Source: Candidatus Woesearchaeota archaeon (GTDB lineage Archaea; Nanobdellota; Nanobdellia; Woesearchaeales; WJIZ01). Taken from it: 34,603 nt of DNA. This document shows, in pieces, positions 1 to 7,723 of the stretch (the stretch's first letter is position 1; every line of letters begins with the position of its first letter). The stretch covers positions 1 to 34,603 of the forward strand of contig JAAOYF010000005.1 in NCBI GenBank assembly GCA_018221205.1. The letters are read 5' to 3'. A program made the translations under genes and the position numbers. The notes beneath the pieces are model-generated. The model did not search any database. It was not told where the DNA came from and saw nothing but the letters and a program-made list of their open reading frames with translations.

Positions 1-1
1 A

Positions 2-364
2 GCTAAAAAGGCCCTATTGGGAGAGAAAGTCGATGTTGTCAACTGCGAACAAGCCATCATGACCGGAAGGAAGCAGTTCGTCTATGATGATTATAACATC
101 AAAAGAAACAGGGGAACATTCAAAGGACCGTTCATCCCTCGGATGCCTGATAGATTCGTCAGAAGGATCATCAGGGGAATGCTGCCGCACAAGCAGGATA
201 AGGGGCGGGAAGCTTTAGAGAGAATCATGTGCCATCTCGGCGTACCTTCTGAGTTCGAAGGCAAGGAGCTTGTCCAGATAAAAGAAGCGCACAGATCAAA
301 GCTGAAGAATCTTAAATATGTGACGATCAAAGATATCTGCAAAAAATTGGGGCATAAACAATGA
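2..364 (+). CDS. rpl13: Ribosomal protein uL13, 5'-truncated by window edge
   Basis: Large-subunit ribosomal protein uL13. The reading frame is open to the left edge (it reads AKKALLGEKV before the track's TTG start at 17), so the true start lies outside the window and TTG 17 is not the real start. The visible part has the archaeal uL13 hallmarks: VNCEQAIMTG near the N terminus, then GPFIPRMPDRFVRRIIRGML, LPHKQDKGREAL and a LGVPSEF segment. Its stop overlaps the uS9 start by 4 nt (ATGA), so the two are probably translationally coupled. The uL13-uS9-rpoN order is the standard archaeal cluster. Confidence 0.95.
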   Translation, partial: AKKALLGEKVDVVNCEQAIMTGRKQFVYDDYNIKRNRGTFKGPFIPRMPDRFVRRIIRGMLPHKQDKGREALERIMCHLGVPSEFEGKELVQIKEAHRSKLKNLKYVTIKDICKKLGHKQ

Positions 365-759
365 AAGTGATCCATAGTTCAGGAAAAAGGAAAAAGGCCA
401 TTGCACGAGCTACCTTGAGGGATGGTGATGGTAAAGTAAGGATAAATAAAATCTCTTTAGATGATTTCGCACCGAAGATGCTCCAGATGAGATTAAGGGA
501 GCCTTTGCTCTTGGCAGGAGATATGGCTAAAAAAGTGGATATCGATGTCAAGATAGAGGGTGGAGGCATCACCGGCCAGGCAGATGCTGGTAGATTGGCT
601 ATCGCACGATCATTGGTCGACTATGCTAAAGGAGACAAACTGAAGAAAGTGTTTTTGGAATATGACAGGATGCTATTGGTTGCGGATGTGAGGCAGAATG
701 AGACTTCCAAGCCAAATGATTCAAAGCCGCGTGCTAAAAGACAAAAATCATACAGGTGA
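361..759 (+). CDS. rps9: Ribosomal protein uS9
   Basis: Small-subunit ribosomal protein uS9, 132 aa, a normal archaeal length. It begins with SGKRKKAIARATLRDGDG and ends in the conserved basic tail KPRAKRQKSYR, which in this family reaches the P-site tRNA. The GGGITGQADAGRLAIARSLV segment in the middle is also typical. The start ATG overlaps the uL13 stop. rpoN follows after 6 nt with a GGTGA ribosome-binding site, so this is one transcript with its neighbours. Confidence 0.97.
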   Translation: MKVIHSSGKRKKAIARATLRDGDGKVRINKISLDDFAPKMLQMRLREPLLLAGDMAKKVDIDVKIEGGGITGQADAGRLAIARSLVDYAKGDKLKKVFLEYDRMLLVADVRQNETSKPNDSKPRAKRQKSYR

Positions 760-765
760 GAAAAC

Positions 766-963
766 ATGATTATACCCATTCGATGTTGGAGCTGTGGAAA
801 ACCAGTAGGCCACCTCTGGGAGCAATTCCTTGAGAGAGTGAAAGGTGGAGAAGACAGGAAGAAGATTATGGATGATATGGAATTAGAGAGATATTGCTGC
901 AGAGCAATGTTCTTGGGCCATGTCGACCTGATCGATACGGCTGCAAGCTTCAAGAAGGTTTAA
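766..963 (+). CDS. rpoN: DNA-directed RNA polymerase subunit N (Rpb10 homologue)
   Basis: Small zinc-binding subunit of the archaeal RNA polymerase, 65 aa, the usual length. The sequence opens MIIPIRCWSCGKPVGHLW and later has the paired cysteines of RYCCRAMFLGHVDLID, which give the CxxC...CC zinc site of the family. A GGTGAG Shine-Dalgarno-like stretch precedes the ATG. The stop codon lies inside the TATA-like element that appears to drive leuS. In many archaea rpoK, enolase or uS2 follows here; in this window leuS does. Confidence 0.97.
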   Translation: MIIPIRCWSCGKPVGHLWEQFLERVKGGEDRKKIMDDMELERYCCRAMFLGHVDLIDTAASFKKV

Positions 964-967
964 ATAT
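957..967 (+). promoter_or_regulatory. TATA-box promoter of leuS, leaderless type
   Basis: GGTTTAAATAT, with the TTTAAATA core at 959-966, is centred about 26 nt before the leuS ATG at 989. Archaeal transcription starts about 25 nt after the TATA centre, so the transcript would begin at or next to the ATG. The DNA between is pyrimidine-rich with no Shine-Dalgarno sequence, which supports leaderless initiation. The element contains the rpoN stop codon TAA. Confidence 0.6.
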
Positions 968-988
968 CTCTTTCTTTTTCTGCACGTC

Positions 989-3634
989 ATGGTCGAATTT
1001 AATGATATTGCCAAGAAATGGCAGGAACGCTGGGCAAAAAAAGACATCTTCAAAGTAAAAGAAGGTGGAAAGAAATTCTATGTCCTTGAGATGTATCCTT
1101 ATCCTTCTGGTTCTGGCTTGCATATGGGACATGCACGGAATTATTGCATCGGGGATGTGTTTGCCCGCTTCAAAAGGATGCATGGATTGAATGTTCTCTA
1201 TCCTATGGGGTATGACAGCTTTGGATTGCCGGCAGAGAATGCTGCTATAAAAGCGAAAAGCCACCCTAAGGTCTTCACTGAGAAAGCTATCGCTACGTTT
1301 ATCCAGCAGCAGAAAGGCCTTGGCTTGAGCTATGATTGGTCGAGAATGGTAGAGACGCACAAGCCCGACTATTATAGATGGGACCAATGGATCTTCTTAA
1401 AGATGTACGAAAAGGGTCTTGCGTATAAGAAAAACAATCCTGTCAATTGGTGCCCTGAATGCAATACGGTTTTAGCAAACGAGCAGGTGCACGACGGCAA
1501 ATGCTGGCGGCATACTGAAACAGATGTCGAGCCAAAGGAACTTGAGCAGTGGTATTTCAAGACCACTGCCTATGCTGAGGAGCTCTATGATGATATTGAA
1601 AAGTTAAAGAATTGGTCTGAGGATGTAAAACTTATGCAGAAAAACTGGATCAATAAGAAAGAATGGATCGATATTGAATATGCTGTTGATGGTACTGACA
1701 AAAAACTGACTGTCTCAACAACCAGGCCTGATACTAATTTTGGTGCTACCTTTATCGTGATAGCACCTGAACACGAGTTGCTCACCTCTGATTTGATCCC
1801 AGAAGATAAAAGAGAGGCTGTGAAAGCATATATTGAGGAAGCCAAGAAAAAGACCGATGAAGAACGGATTGAAGAAAGCGGAAAGAAAACAGGTGTATTC
1901 ACTGGCCTCTACTGCATCAACCAATTAACAAACAAGAAAATGCCGATCTGGGTCAGTGATTTTGTTCTGATGAATGTAGGCACGGGGGTTGTTGTGGGAG
2001 TGCCTGGACATGATATGAGGGATTTTAAATTTGCTAAAGAGTATGGTCTAGAGATTGTCAGAGTCGTTGTTGGAAAAGATGGAGATACATCAGAAATCAC
2101 CAGAAAAGAACAGGTCCAAGAAGAGGAGGGAGTGATGATCAATTCCGGATTCCTCGATGGAATGGATATCCGTGCTGCTACGAAAAAGATCATGGACCAT
2201 ATGGAAGAGAAAGGATATGGAAAAAGGACCATAAGATATAGATTAAGAGACTGGCTGATCTCTCGCCAGCGGTTCTGGGGAACCCCTATCCCTATCATCT
2301 ACTGCGATGATTGCGGTATTGTTCCTGTTCCTGAAAAAGATTTGCCAGTAACATTGCCTGATGATATTAAATTCAGCTCTGCTTCAAATCCTTTGGTGGA
2401 TCATGAGCCTTTTGTCAAGGCTGCCTGTCCGAAATGTGGGAAGGAAGGCAGGAGAGAAACAGATACGATGGATACGTTTGTCAATAGTTCCTGGTATTTC
2501 TTGAGATATTGCGATTCAAAAAATGATAAGGAGATATTTGACCCGAAGAAAGCGAACTACTGGGTGCCTATCGATCAATATATAGGCGGAAAAGAACATG
2601 CATGCATGCACCTGATCTACTTCAGATTCTATACAAAATTCCTTAGGGATATTGGATTATTAAAAATTGATGAACCTACACTTAATCTTTTCAACCAAGG
2701 TATGCTGCATGGCAGCGATGGGTATGTGATGAGCAAATCCCGAGGAAACGTCGTCTTGCCAGAAGAAGTTTCGAAAAAATATGGCATCGATACTGCCCGA
2801 TGGTTCTTGATGTTCGTGGCCGGGCCTGATAAAGACATGGAATGGAGCGATAAAGGGGCAGAGGGAAGTTTCAGATTCCTGAAGAAATTCTATACTCTCT
2901 TAGAGAAGAGTTTTATCGATAAAGATGCAAAGCAGGAGAGCAAGATCAACAAGACTATCAAGAATGTTTCAGAGTATATCGAGAATTTCAAGTTCAATAT
3001 GGCCACTATCGGCCTGATGGAGATGGCAAATTATCTGCACAGCAAAGAAGAGATCCAAAAATCTGTTCTGGAACGGCTTGTTGTGATGATGAGTGCCTTT
3101 GCTCCCCATATCAGTGAGGAGATGTGGGAAACTCTTGGACATAAGGAATTTGTTTCACTGGCAAAATGGCCTTCTTTTGATGAAAAGAAGATAGATCATG
3201 CTGCTGAAGCTCTTGAAGATGCTGTAGGGCAGCTGACATTAGACATCAAGAGGGTGCTTGACCTCATCAAGAAAGAAGCAAAGGAGATAAAGCTTATCAC
3301 CAGTCCAGAATGGAAATATGCCTTCTTTTCAACACTTAAGAAAGAGATGGAAAAGACGAGAGATATGAAAGACATCATGGGAACATGTATGCAGGGTGAG
3401 CTGAAGAAGCACGGCCAGGACATCTCTAGATTAGTCCCTGCTATCCTTAAAGACCCTAAAAAGATGCCTGCTGTTATCTTATCTTCAGATGAGGAATTCA
3501 AGAACCTCCAGGAAGCTGCTCCGTTGTTGAAGGGGCATTTCAAAGCAGAGATCATCGTCGAGAAAGGGGATGACAGCAAGGAAGAGAAAGCGAAGAATGC
3601 CAGCCCTGGAAAGCCTTCTATCGTCATAAAATGA
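989..3634 (+). CDS. leuS: Leucyl-tRNA synthetase, bacterial-type body with archaeal-like C-terminal domain
   Basis: Class I aminoacyl-tRNA synthetase that charges tRNA-Leu, 881 aa. HMGH (HIGH motif) is at residues 45-48 and VMSKS (KMSKS) at 580-584. The zinc insertion (WCPECNTVLANEQVHDGKCW) comes before the editing domain, which follows MQKNWI; this is the bacterial arrangement. The editing domain has TTRPDT from residue 244 and the catalytic-region PGHD with Asp 342. From about residue 749 to the end (ITSPEWKY, ELKKHGQDISRLV, final SPGKPSIVIK) it instead resembles archaeal/eukaryotic LeuRS tails, from memory of those families. The start is set by the leaderless promoter 26 nt upstream. The stop overlaps the next gene by 4 nt. 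Confidence 0.95.
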   Translation: MVEFNDIAKKWQERWAKKDIFKVKEGGKKFYVLEMYPYPSGSGLHMGHARNYCIGDVFARFKRMHGLNVLYPMGYDSFGLPAENAAIKAKSHPKVFTEKAIATFIQQQKGLGLSYDWSRMVETHKPDYYRWDQWIFLKMYEKGLAYKKNNPVNWCPECNTVLANEQVHDGKCWRHTETDVEPKELEQWYFKTTAYAEELYDDIEKLKNWSEDVKLMQKNWINKKEWIDIEYAVDGTDKKLTVSTTRPDTNFGATFIVIAPEHELLTSDLIPEDKREAVKAYIEEAKKKTDEERIEESGKKTGVFTGLYCINQLTNKKMPIWVSDFVLMNVGTGVVVGVPGHDMRDFKFAKEYGLEIVRVVVGKDGDTSEITRKEQVQEEEGVMINSGFLDGMDIRAATKKIMDHMEEKGYGKRTIRYRLRDWLISRQRFWGTPIPIIYCDDCGIVPVPEKDLPVTLPDDIKFSSASNPLVDHEPFVKAACPKCGKEGRRETDTMDTFVNSSWYFLRYCDSKNDKEIFDPKKANYWVPIDQYIGGKEHACMHLIYFRFYTKFLRDIGLLKIDEPTLNLFNQGMLHGSDGYVMSKSRGNVVLPEEVSKKYGIDTARWFLMFVAGPDKDMEWSDKGAEGSFRFLKKFYTLLEKSFIDKDAKQESKINKTIKNVSEYIENFKFNMATIGLMEMANYLHSKEEIQKSVLERLVVMMSAFAPHISEEMWETLGHKEFVSLAKWPSFDEKKIDHAAEALEDAVGQLTLDIKRVLDLIKKEAKEIKLITSPEWKYAFFSTLKKEMEKTRDMKDIMGTCMQGELKKHGQDISRLVPAILKDPKKMPAVILSSDEEFKNLQEAAPLLKGHFKAEIIVEKGDDSKEEKAKNASPGKPSIVIK

Positions 3635-4449
3635 TTGTTGTCCTTGGTGCGGGAGCTATCGGTCGTTTTTTTGGTGAAAAACTTAAGCAGGTTGGCGAGG
3701 TTGTTTCTTTTATCGGACGAAAAGATCCTATCGACACTCAACAAACTGATTTTGTTCTTGTCGCGACTAAAGCCTATGATACTGAAGAAGCGATAAAGCG
3801 ATGCAAAGACCTCATTTCTGATGATACTGTTGTGATTTCATTGCAGAATGGGCTTGGCAATGAAGAAATCATCTCTCAGTATGCTCAGCATGTCATCGGT
3901 GGAGTCACTTCTACTGGAGTCATGCTTGTTGATGGAGAAGTGGAGCTCAAAGGTATAGGGGAAACTGTCATCGGGGATTTCAAAGGAACTGGAGCGGAGA
4001 AATTTCTTGCATTGTTGAAGAAAACTGATCTTCCCGTCAGGCTCTCTGAGGATATCGGAAAAGATATCTATCATAAGTTCCTTATCAATGTCGGCTTGAA
4101 TGCATTGGGTGCAGTTGCTGGAGCTGAAAATGGGAAGATGGCTGAAAACGAATACTTGCGAAATATCGCTCAGCATTTGATCTCTGAGGGCATCACTATT
4201 GGCAAAGCTGAAGGATTTACATTTGAAAATGTGTTTGAAGGGCTGATGGATGTGTGTAAGAAGACTTCTGGCAATAGGAATTCGATGTATCAGGATGTCT
4301 TGAATGGAAAAAAGACTGAAATTGACTTTCTGAACGGGAAGATTGTGGAATTGGGGAAGAAACACCAGATTAATGTGCCTTATAATGAGGCGATTTCTTC
4401 TTTAGTTAGGGCTAGGGCAGGTCTTAATTCTTGGTCGAAAGCTTTATAA
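3631..4449 (+). CDS. panE: 2-dehydropantoate 2-reductase-like protein (PanE/ApbA family)
   Basis: NADPH-dependent reductase of the ketopantoate reductase family, which reduces 2-dehydropantoate to pantoate on the way to coenzyme A; 272 aa, shorter than the roughly 300 aa usual. The GAGAIG nucleotide loop is at residues 6-11. NADP-binding candidates are R30 and K47, and active-site candidates are N73, K149 (IYHKFLINVGLNAL), S218 and E230 (TEIDFLNG). The stretch between the second strand and VLVATKAYD is very short, so a strand-loop unit of about 30 residues present in E. coli PanE appears to be missing. It overlaps leuS by 4 nt. The substrate could be another 2-keto acid, since no other pantothenate gene is nearby. 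Confidence 0.85.
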   Translation: MIVVLGAGAIGRFFGEKLKQVGEVVSFIGRKDPIDTQQTDFVLVATKAYDTEEAIKRCKDLISDDTVVISLQNGLGNEEIISQYAQHVIGGVTSTGVMLVDGEVELKGIGETVIGDFKGTGAEKFLALLKKTDLPVRLSEDIGKDIYHKFLINVGLNALGAVAGAENGKMAENEYLRNIAQHLISEGITIGKAEGFTFENVFEGLMDVCKKTSGNRNSMYQDVLNGKKTEIDFLNGKIVELGKKHQINVPYNEAISSLVRARAGLNSWSKAL

Positions 4450-4450
4450 A
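4440..4450 (+). promoter_or_regulatory. Distal promoter of the uL3 operon or of a leader RNA
   Basis: AGCTTTATAAA, with core TTTATAAA at 4443-4450, is a near-ideal archaeal TATA box preceded by a GAAA stretch that could serve as BRE. The expected start of transcription is about 4470-4475, which leaves a leader of roughly 140 nt before uL3. The element overlaps the stop codon of the upstream reductase gene. Confidence 0.6.
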
Positions 4451-4469
4451 CGGCCATAGATTCCAAAAA

Positions 4470-4611
4470 GCACTCAAAAAGGGTGTTTACGGACACTTAA
4501 ACACCAGTAAGCAAGCCTGAAAAGGAGCCTTTTCAGTACAGTTATAGACTGTTTTCTCTAAGGGCGCCAACAAAAGGTTTATTTTGCGTTATAGCTAATA
4601 GGGAGCTATCT
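4470..4611 (+). ncRNA. Structured leader or small RNA upstream of uL3
   Basis: No gene fits here, but four inverted repeats follow one another. I: GGTGTTTA 4482-4489 with TAAACACC 4498-4505, 8 bp and an 8-nt loop. II: CTGAAAAGG 4517-4525 with CCTTTTCAG 4528-4536, an 8-bp stem and GAGC loop if the inner pair opens. III: ACAGT 4538-4542 with ACTGT 4548-4552, followed by TTTTCTCT. IV: ATAGCT 4591-4596 with AGCTAT 4604-4609, which holds the GGGAG ribosome-binding site partly in its loop just before the uL3 ATG. CACTC 4471-4475 can also pair with GGGTG 4481-4485 in competition with I. This could be a ribosomal-protein autoregulatory leader or a separate RNA ending at the T-run. The function is inference. 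Confidence 0.45.
4576..4585 (+). promoter_or_regulatory. Possible proximal promoter of uL3
   Basis: GGTTTATTTT resembles the GGTTTAAATA element before leuS and is centred about 31 nt from the uL3 ATG. It would give a transcript with a very short leader or none, in competition with the long leader from the distal promoter. It is weaker than the distal TATA box. Confidence 0.35.
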
Positions 4612-5580
4612 ATGAAAAAGCGAAATCCACGACACGGAAGCATGCAGTTCTGGCCTAGAGTAAGGGCTAAACGGGAGCATGCCCGAGTGAGAAGGTGGAA
4701 CGGCTCCACAAGCATACTGGGATTTGCCGGCTACAAGGTTGGCATGACCCACCTGATGATCACTGATAATAAATCAACATCAAAAACAAAGGGCCAAGAC
4801 ATCTTTTGTCCGGCAACCATCATCGAGTGCCCGCCACTGAAGACGGCTGCCATCCGATTCTACAAAAAAACATCCTACGGCCCAAAAGCTCTTTCTCATG
4901 TTTTCGCTGACACACTCGACAAGGACCTTGCGAAGAGACTGTCGCTCCCTAAGAAACAGACCAAAAAAGCAGATGATATCAAGAATTTTGATGATATACG
5001 ATTAATCGTCCATACTCAGCCAAAGCTCACTGGCATCGGAAAGAAAAAGCCAGAGGTCTTTGAAATCGCTTTGGGTGGCAAGAAAGAAGAGAAATTAGCC
5101 TATGCAAAAGAAAAATTAGGAAAAGATATCTCTCTTGCTGATGTATTCAAGGAAGGAGAGCAGCTCGACATCCATGCAGTTACCAAAGGAAAAGGATTCC
5201 AGGGGCCGGTGAAGAGATTCGGTGTAACGTTACGATCACACAAATCAGAAAAAGTAAGACGGGGGCCCGGAAGCCTGGGTGGCTGGAAGGGACAGGGACA
5301 TGTCATGTACAGGGTAGCTCATGCCGGCCAGACAGGATACCATCAGCGGACAGAATATAATAAATGGCTCCTGAAAATCGGTGCTGCCCCTAAAGAAGTC
5401 CATCAGGATGGGGGTTTCATCAGATATGGTGTCATAAAAAATACTTATCTTATCGTCAAAGGAAGTGTGGCAGGATCTAAAAAACGACTTATCAAATTCA
5501 GCCATGCCATCCGGCCCGATCATACCCTCCCTAAAGATGCTCCTGCTATCGCTTATATCAGCACAAGGTCAAAACAATGA
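4612..5580 (+). CDS. rpl3: Ribosomal protein uL3
   Basis: Large-subunit protein uL3, 322 aa, close to the archaeal norm of about 330-350. The N terminus (MKKRNPRHGSMQFWPRVRA) is the archaeal/eukaryotic form. GYKVGMTHLM, VTKGKGFQGPVKRFGV and GSLGGWKGQGHVMYRVAHAGQTG are conserved segments; the last region reaches toward the peptidyl transferase centre in known ribosomes. It is the first gene of the superoperon and is preceded by the structured leader. GGGAG lies 6 nt before the ATG. The last codons overlap the uL4 start by 4 nt. Confidence 0.97.
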   Translation: MKKRNPRHGSMQFWPRVRAKREHARVRRWNGSTSILGFAGYKVGMTHLMITDNKSTSKTKGQDIFCPATIIECPPLKTAAIRFYKKTSYGPKALSHVFADTLDKDLAKRLSLPKKQTKKADDIKNFDDIRLIVHTQPKLTGIGKKKPEVFEIALGGKKEEKLAYAKEKLGKDISLADVFKEGEQLDIHAVTKGKGFQGPVKRFGVTLRSHKSEKVRRGPGSLGGWKGQGHVMYRVAHAGQTGYHQRTEYNKWLLKIGAAPKEVHQDGGFIRYGVIKNTYLIVKGSVAGSKKRLIKFSHAIRPDHTLPKDAPAIAYISTRSKQ

Positions 5581-6383
5581 AACTGAATATCGTTGCACAA
5601 GGATTAGAGAACAAAGGCAATGTAGAGATGCCTGTGCAATTCAGTGAAGATGTCAGGCTGGAGATCATCAAAAGAGCTGTCGAGGCTGAGCAGAGCTCAA
5701 AAAGACAGCCTTATGGCGCTGCTCCTCTAGCTGGAAAGAAACATTCAGCATACGTCTCAAAACGAAGGAATGATTTCAAATCAACGTACGGCATAGGCCA
5801 ATCACGAACACCGCGAAAGGTTGTCAGCAGAAGTGGCAGCCGGCATAATTGGGTAGGTGCTGTTGCGCCGATGACTGTTGGAGGAAGAAGGGCGCACCCT
5901 CCTAAAGCTGAAAAGAACTGGCTGAGGAAAGTCAACAATAAAGAAAGAAACTTTGCTCTCAGGAGTGCTATTACAGCCACCTTATCGAATGATCTGGCAA
6001 CAAAGCGTGGCCATGTTGTCCCTAAAGAATATCCATTTGTCGTTGAAGGTGGAGTTGAGAAACTCGGCAAGACAAAGGATGTCAAGAAGTTCCTTGAGAG
6101 CATCGGCATCAAGGGTGATCTTGAAAGGGCATCTATCAGAAAAGTACGGGCAGGAAAAGGGAAGGCCCGTGGAAGAAAGTATAAGAAAAGGAAAAGTGCT
6201 TTGATTGTCACTCAAGCAGATTGTGCATTGTCAAAAGCTGCACGTAATATCCCGGGCATAGATGTTGTGCAAGCCAAAGATCTTACTGTCGAGATGCTCG
6301 CACCCGGGGCAGTTCCGGGAAGATTAACCTTGTGGACGAACAAGGCAATAGAAAAAATCGGCAAGGAGAAGATGTTCATATAA
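5577..6383 (+). CDS. rpl4: Ribosomal protein uL4
   Basis: Large-subunit protein uL4 (archaeal L4/L1e form), 268 aa, normal length. It shows the archaeal KRQPYGAAPLAGKKHSA segment and the GSRHNWVGAVAPMTVGGRRAHPPK loop that lines the exit tunnel in known structures. The C-terminal domain carries GKGKARGRKYKKRKSALIV and NIPGIDVV. The ATGA overlap with uL3 indicates coupled translation. uL23 follows after a single base. Confidence 0.97.
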   Translation: MKLNIVAQGLENKGNVEMPVQFSEDVRLEIIKRAVEAEQSSKRQPYGAAPLAGKKHSAYVSKRRNDFKSTYGIGQSRTPRKVVSRSGSRHNWVGAVAPMTVGGRRAHPPKAEKNWLRKVNNKERNFALRSAITATLSNDLATKRGHVVPKEYPFVVEGGVEKLGKTKDVKKFLESIGIKGDLERASIRKVRAGKGKARGRKYKKRKSALIVTQADCALSKAARNIPGIDVVQAKDLTVEMLAPGAVPGRLTLWTNKAIEKIGKEKMFI

Positions 6384-6384
6384 C

Positions 6385-6636
6385 ATGGAAATCATCAAAT
6401 ATCCCCTATCGACGGAAAAATCCATCAGATTGATGGAATCAGAGAACAAATTGATCTTTGCAGTAGATAGGAAAGCAAAAAGAGCGGATATAAAGAAAGC
6501 GATCGAGGAGATGTTCAAGGCCAAGGTCATCAAGGTAAACGTCTTCAATAATATCAAAGGAGAGAAAAGAGCTTATATCAAATTCAGCGATGAAACTCCT
6601 GCAATAGATATCGCAACACAACTCGGGTTGATGTAA
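6385..6636 (+). CDS. rpl23: Ribosomal protein uL23
   Basis: Large-subunit protein uL23, 83 aa, a typical archaeal length. The sequence begins IIKYPLSTEKSIRLME and includes FAVDRKAKRADIKKAIEEMFKAKVIKVN, the core rRNA-binding fold of the family. In known ribosomes it sits at the tunnel exit where the signal recognition particle and translocon dock. It lies one base after uL4 and one base before uL2. Confidence 0.97.
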   Translation: MEIIKYPLSTEKSIRLMESENKLIFAVDRKAKRADIKKAIEEMFKAKVIKVNVFNNIKGEKRAYIKFSDETPAIDIATQLGLM

Positions 6637-6637
6637 A

Positions 6638-7336
6638 ATGGGAAAAAGACTTATTCAGCAGAGGAGAGGGAGAGGAACTCCAACATATAGGGCGCCGAGC
6701 TTTAGGTATGCCGGCAAAGCGACTCACCCCAAGAAAGAAGGTGAAGGCATCATCAAAGAATTCGTCCATAGTCAAGGACATTCTGCACCGTTGATGGTTG
6801 TGCAGTACGGAAACGATTATAATCTGAACCTTGCCCCTGAAGGAGTACGTATCGGGGATTCGGTCAGTTGCAGCAATAATGAAGTCCATCCAGGCAATAC
6901 TGTTGTATTGCAAGAGATTCCTGAAGGGACATTAATCTATAATATTGAGCATAAGCCTGGAGATGGAGGCAAATTTGTCAGAAGCTCCGGAGTTGCTGCC
7001 CGTGTAGTATCAAAATCAAAAGACAGGGTTGTCATCAGGCTTCCTTCGAAGAAGCAGAAAGAGTTTCCAGGACAATGCAGAGCGACGATCGGAACTGTCT
7101 CCGGTTCGGGAAGGACAGAGAAGCCTTTCCTGAAAGCAGGCACGAAATACCATAAGATGCGGGCCAAGAACAAGCTCTATCCGAGCGTCTCGGGAACAAG
7201 CATGAACTCTGTCGATCATCCGTTCGGTGGAACGACCTCCAGCAATGTAGGAAAGCCTACACAGTCCGGAAGGAATGCTCCACCAGGAAGAAAAGTAGGA
7301 AAGATAGCACCAAGAAGGACGGGGTATAAGAGGTAA
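6638..7336 (+). CDS. rpl2: Ribosomal protein uL2
   Basis: Large-subunit protein uL2, 232 aa, near the archaeal norm of about 240. The start [20 protein letters not shown] is archaeal. The C-terminal [18 protein letters not shown] segment contains the histidine region close to the peptidyl transferase centre, in the archaeal HPFGG version, and the protein ends [20 protein letters not shown]. uS19 follows after 2 nt. Confidence 0.97.
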   Translation: MGKRLIQQRRGRGTPTYRAPSFRYAGKATHPKKEGEGIIKEFVHSQGHSAPLMVVQYGNDYNLNLAPEGVRIGDSVSCSNNEVHPGNTVVLQEIPEGTLIYNIEHKPGDGGKFVRSSGVAARVVSKSKDRVVIRLPSKKQKEFPGQCRATIGTVSGSGRTEKPFLKAGTKYHKMRAKNKLYPSVSGTSMNSVDHPFGGTTSSNVGKPTQSGRNAPPGRKVGKIAPRRTGYKR

Positions 7337-7338
7337 TC

Positions 7339-7722
7339 ATGGCAAAGAAAGAATTTTCCTATCGGGGCAAGAGGCTTGAGGAATTGCAGGCGATGACCCA
7401 TAATGAGATTGCGGAACTATTGCCATCACGAGCAAGACGATCATTGAAAAGGGGGCTTTCGGATTCAGAGAAAATTGTCCTGAAAAAAGCAAAGGCCGGA
7501 GACAAAAACCTCAAAACACATTGCAGGGACCTGATCATCCTACCAGAACTGGTCGGTGCAAACATCAGGATCCACAACGGCAAAGAGTTTGTCCAGGTGA
7601 TAATCCTGCCCGAGATGATCGGACATTTCCTTGGAGAGTTTGCTCTCACCAGAAAAGGAGTCTCGCACAGTTCGCCAGGTATAGGCGCAACACGATCAAG
7701 TTCAAACGTTTCAGTGAAATAA
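7339..7722 (+). CDS. rps19: Ribosomal protein uS19
   Basis: Small-subunit protein uS19, 127 aa. The archaeal N-terminal extension [14 protein letters not shown] precedes the core, which contains [44 protein letters not shown] and [12 protein letters not shown]. In known ribosomes it sits in the head of the small subunit with uS13. One base separates it from uL22. Confidence 0.97.
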   Translation: MAKKEFSYRGKRLEELQAMTHNEIAELLPSRARRSLKRGLSDSEKIVLKKAKAGDKNLKTHCRDLIILPELVGANIRIHNGKEFVQVIILPEMIGHFLGEFALTRKGVSHSSPGIGATRSSSNVSVK

Positions 7723-7723
7723 G

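Noticed and set aside
3196-3744. 182-aa minus-strand ORF, and a similar one at 3838-4365
   Set aside because: Both are antisense shadows of the leuS C-terminal part and the reductase gene, with no recognisable domain.
4517-4559. Hairpin plus T-run read as a bacterial-type intrinsic terminator for the reductase gene
   Set aside because: The T-run is short (TTTTCTCT), another small hairpin lies between, and archaea do not generally need hairpins for termination; kept only as a possible end of a small RNA.
4470-4611. tRNA, 5S rRNA or H/ACA guide RNA in the uL3 leader
   Set aside because: There is no T-arm GGTTCGA-like sequence, no 5S-like conserved loop, and the hairpins have no internal loop for a pseudouridylation pocket, although an ACA follows hairpin II.
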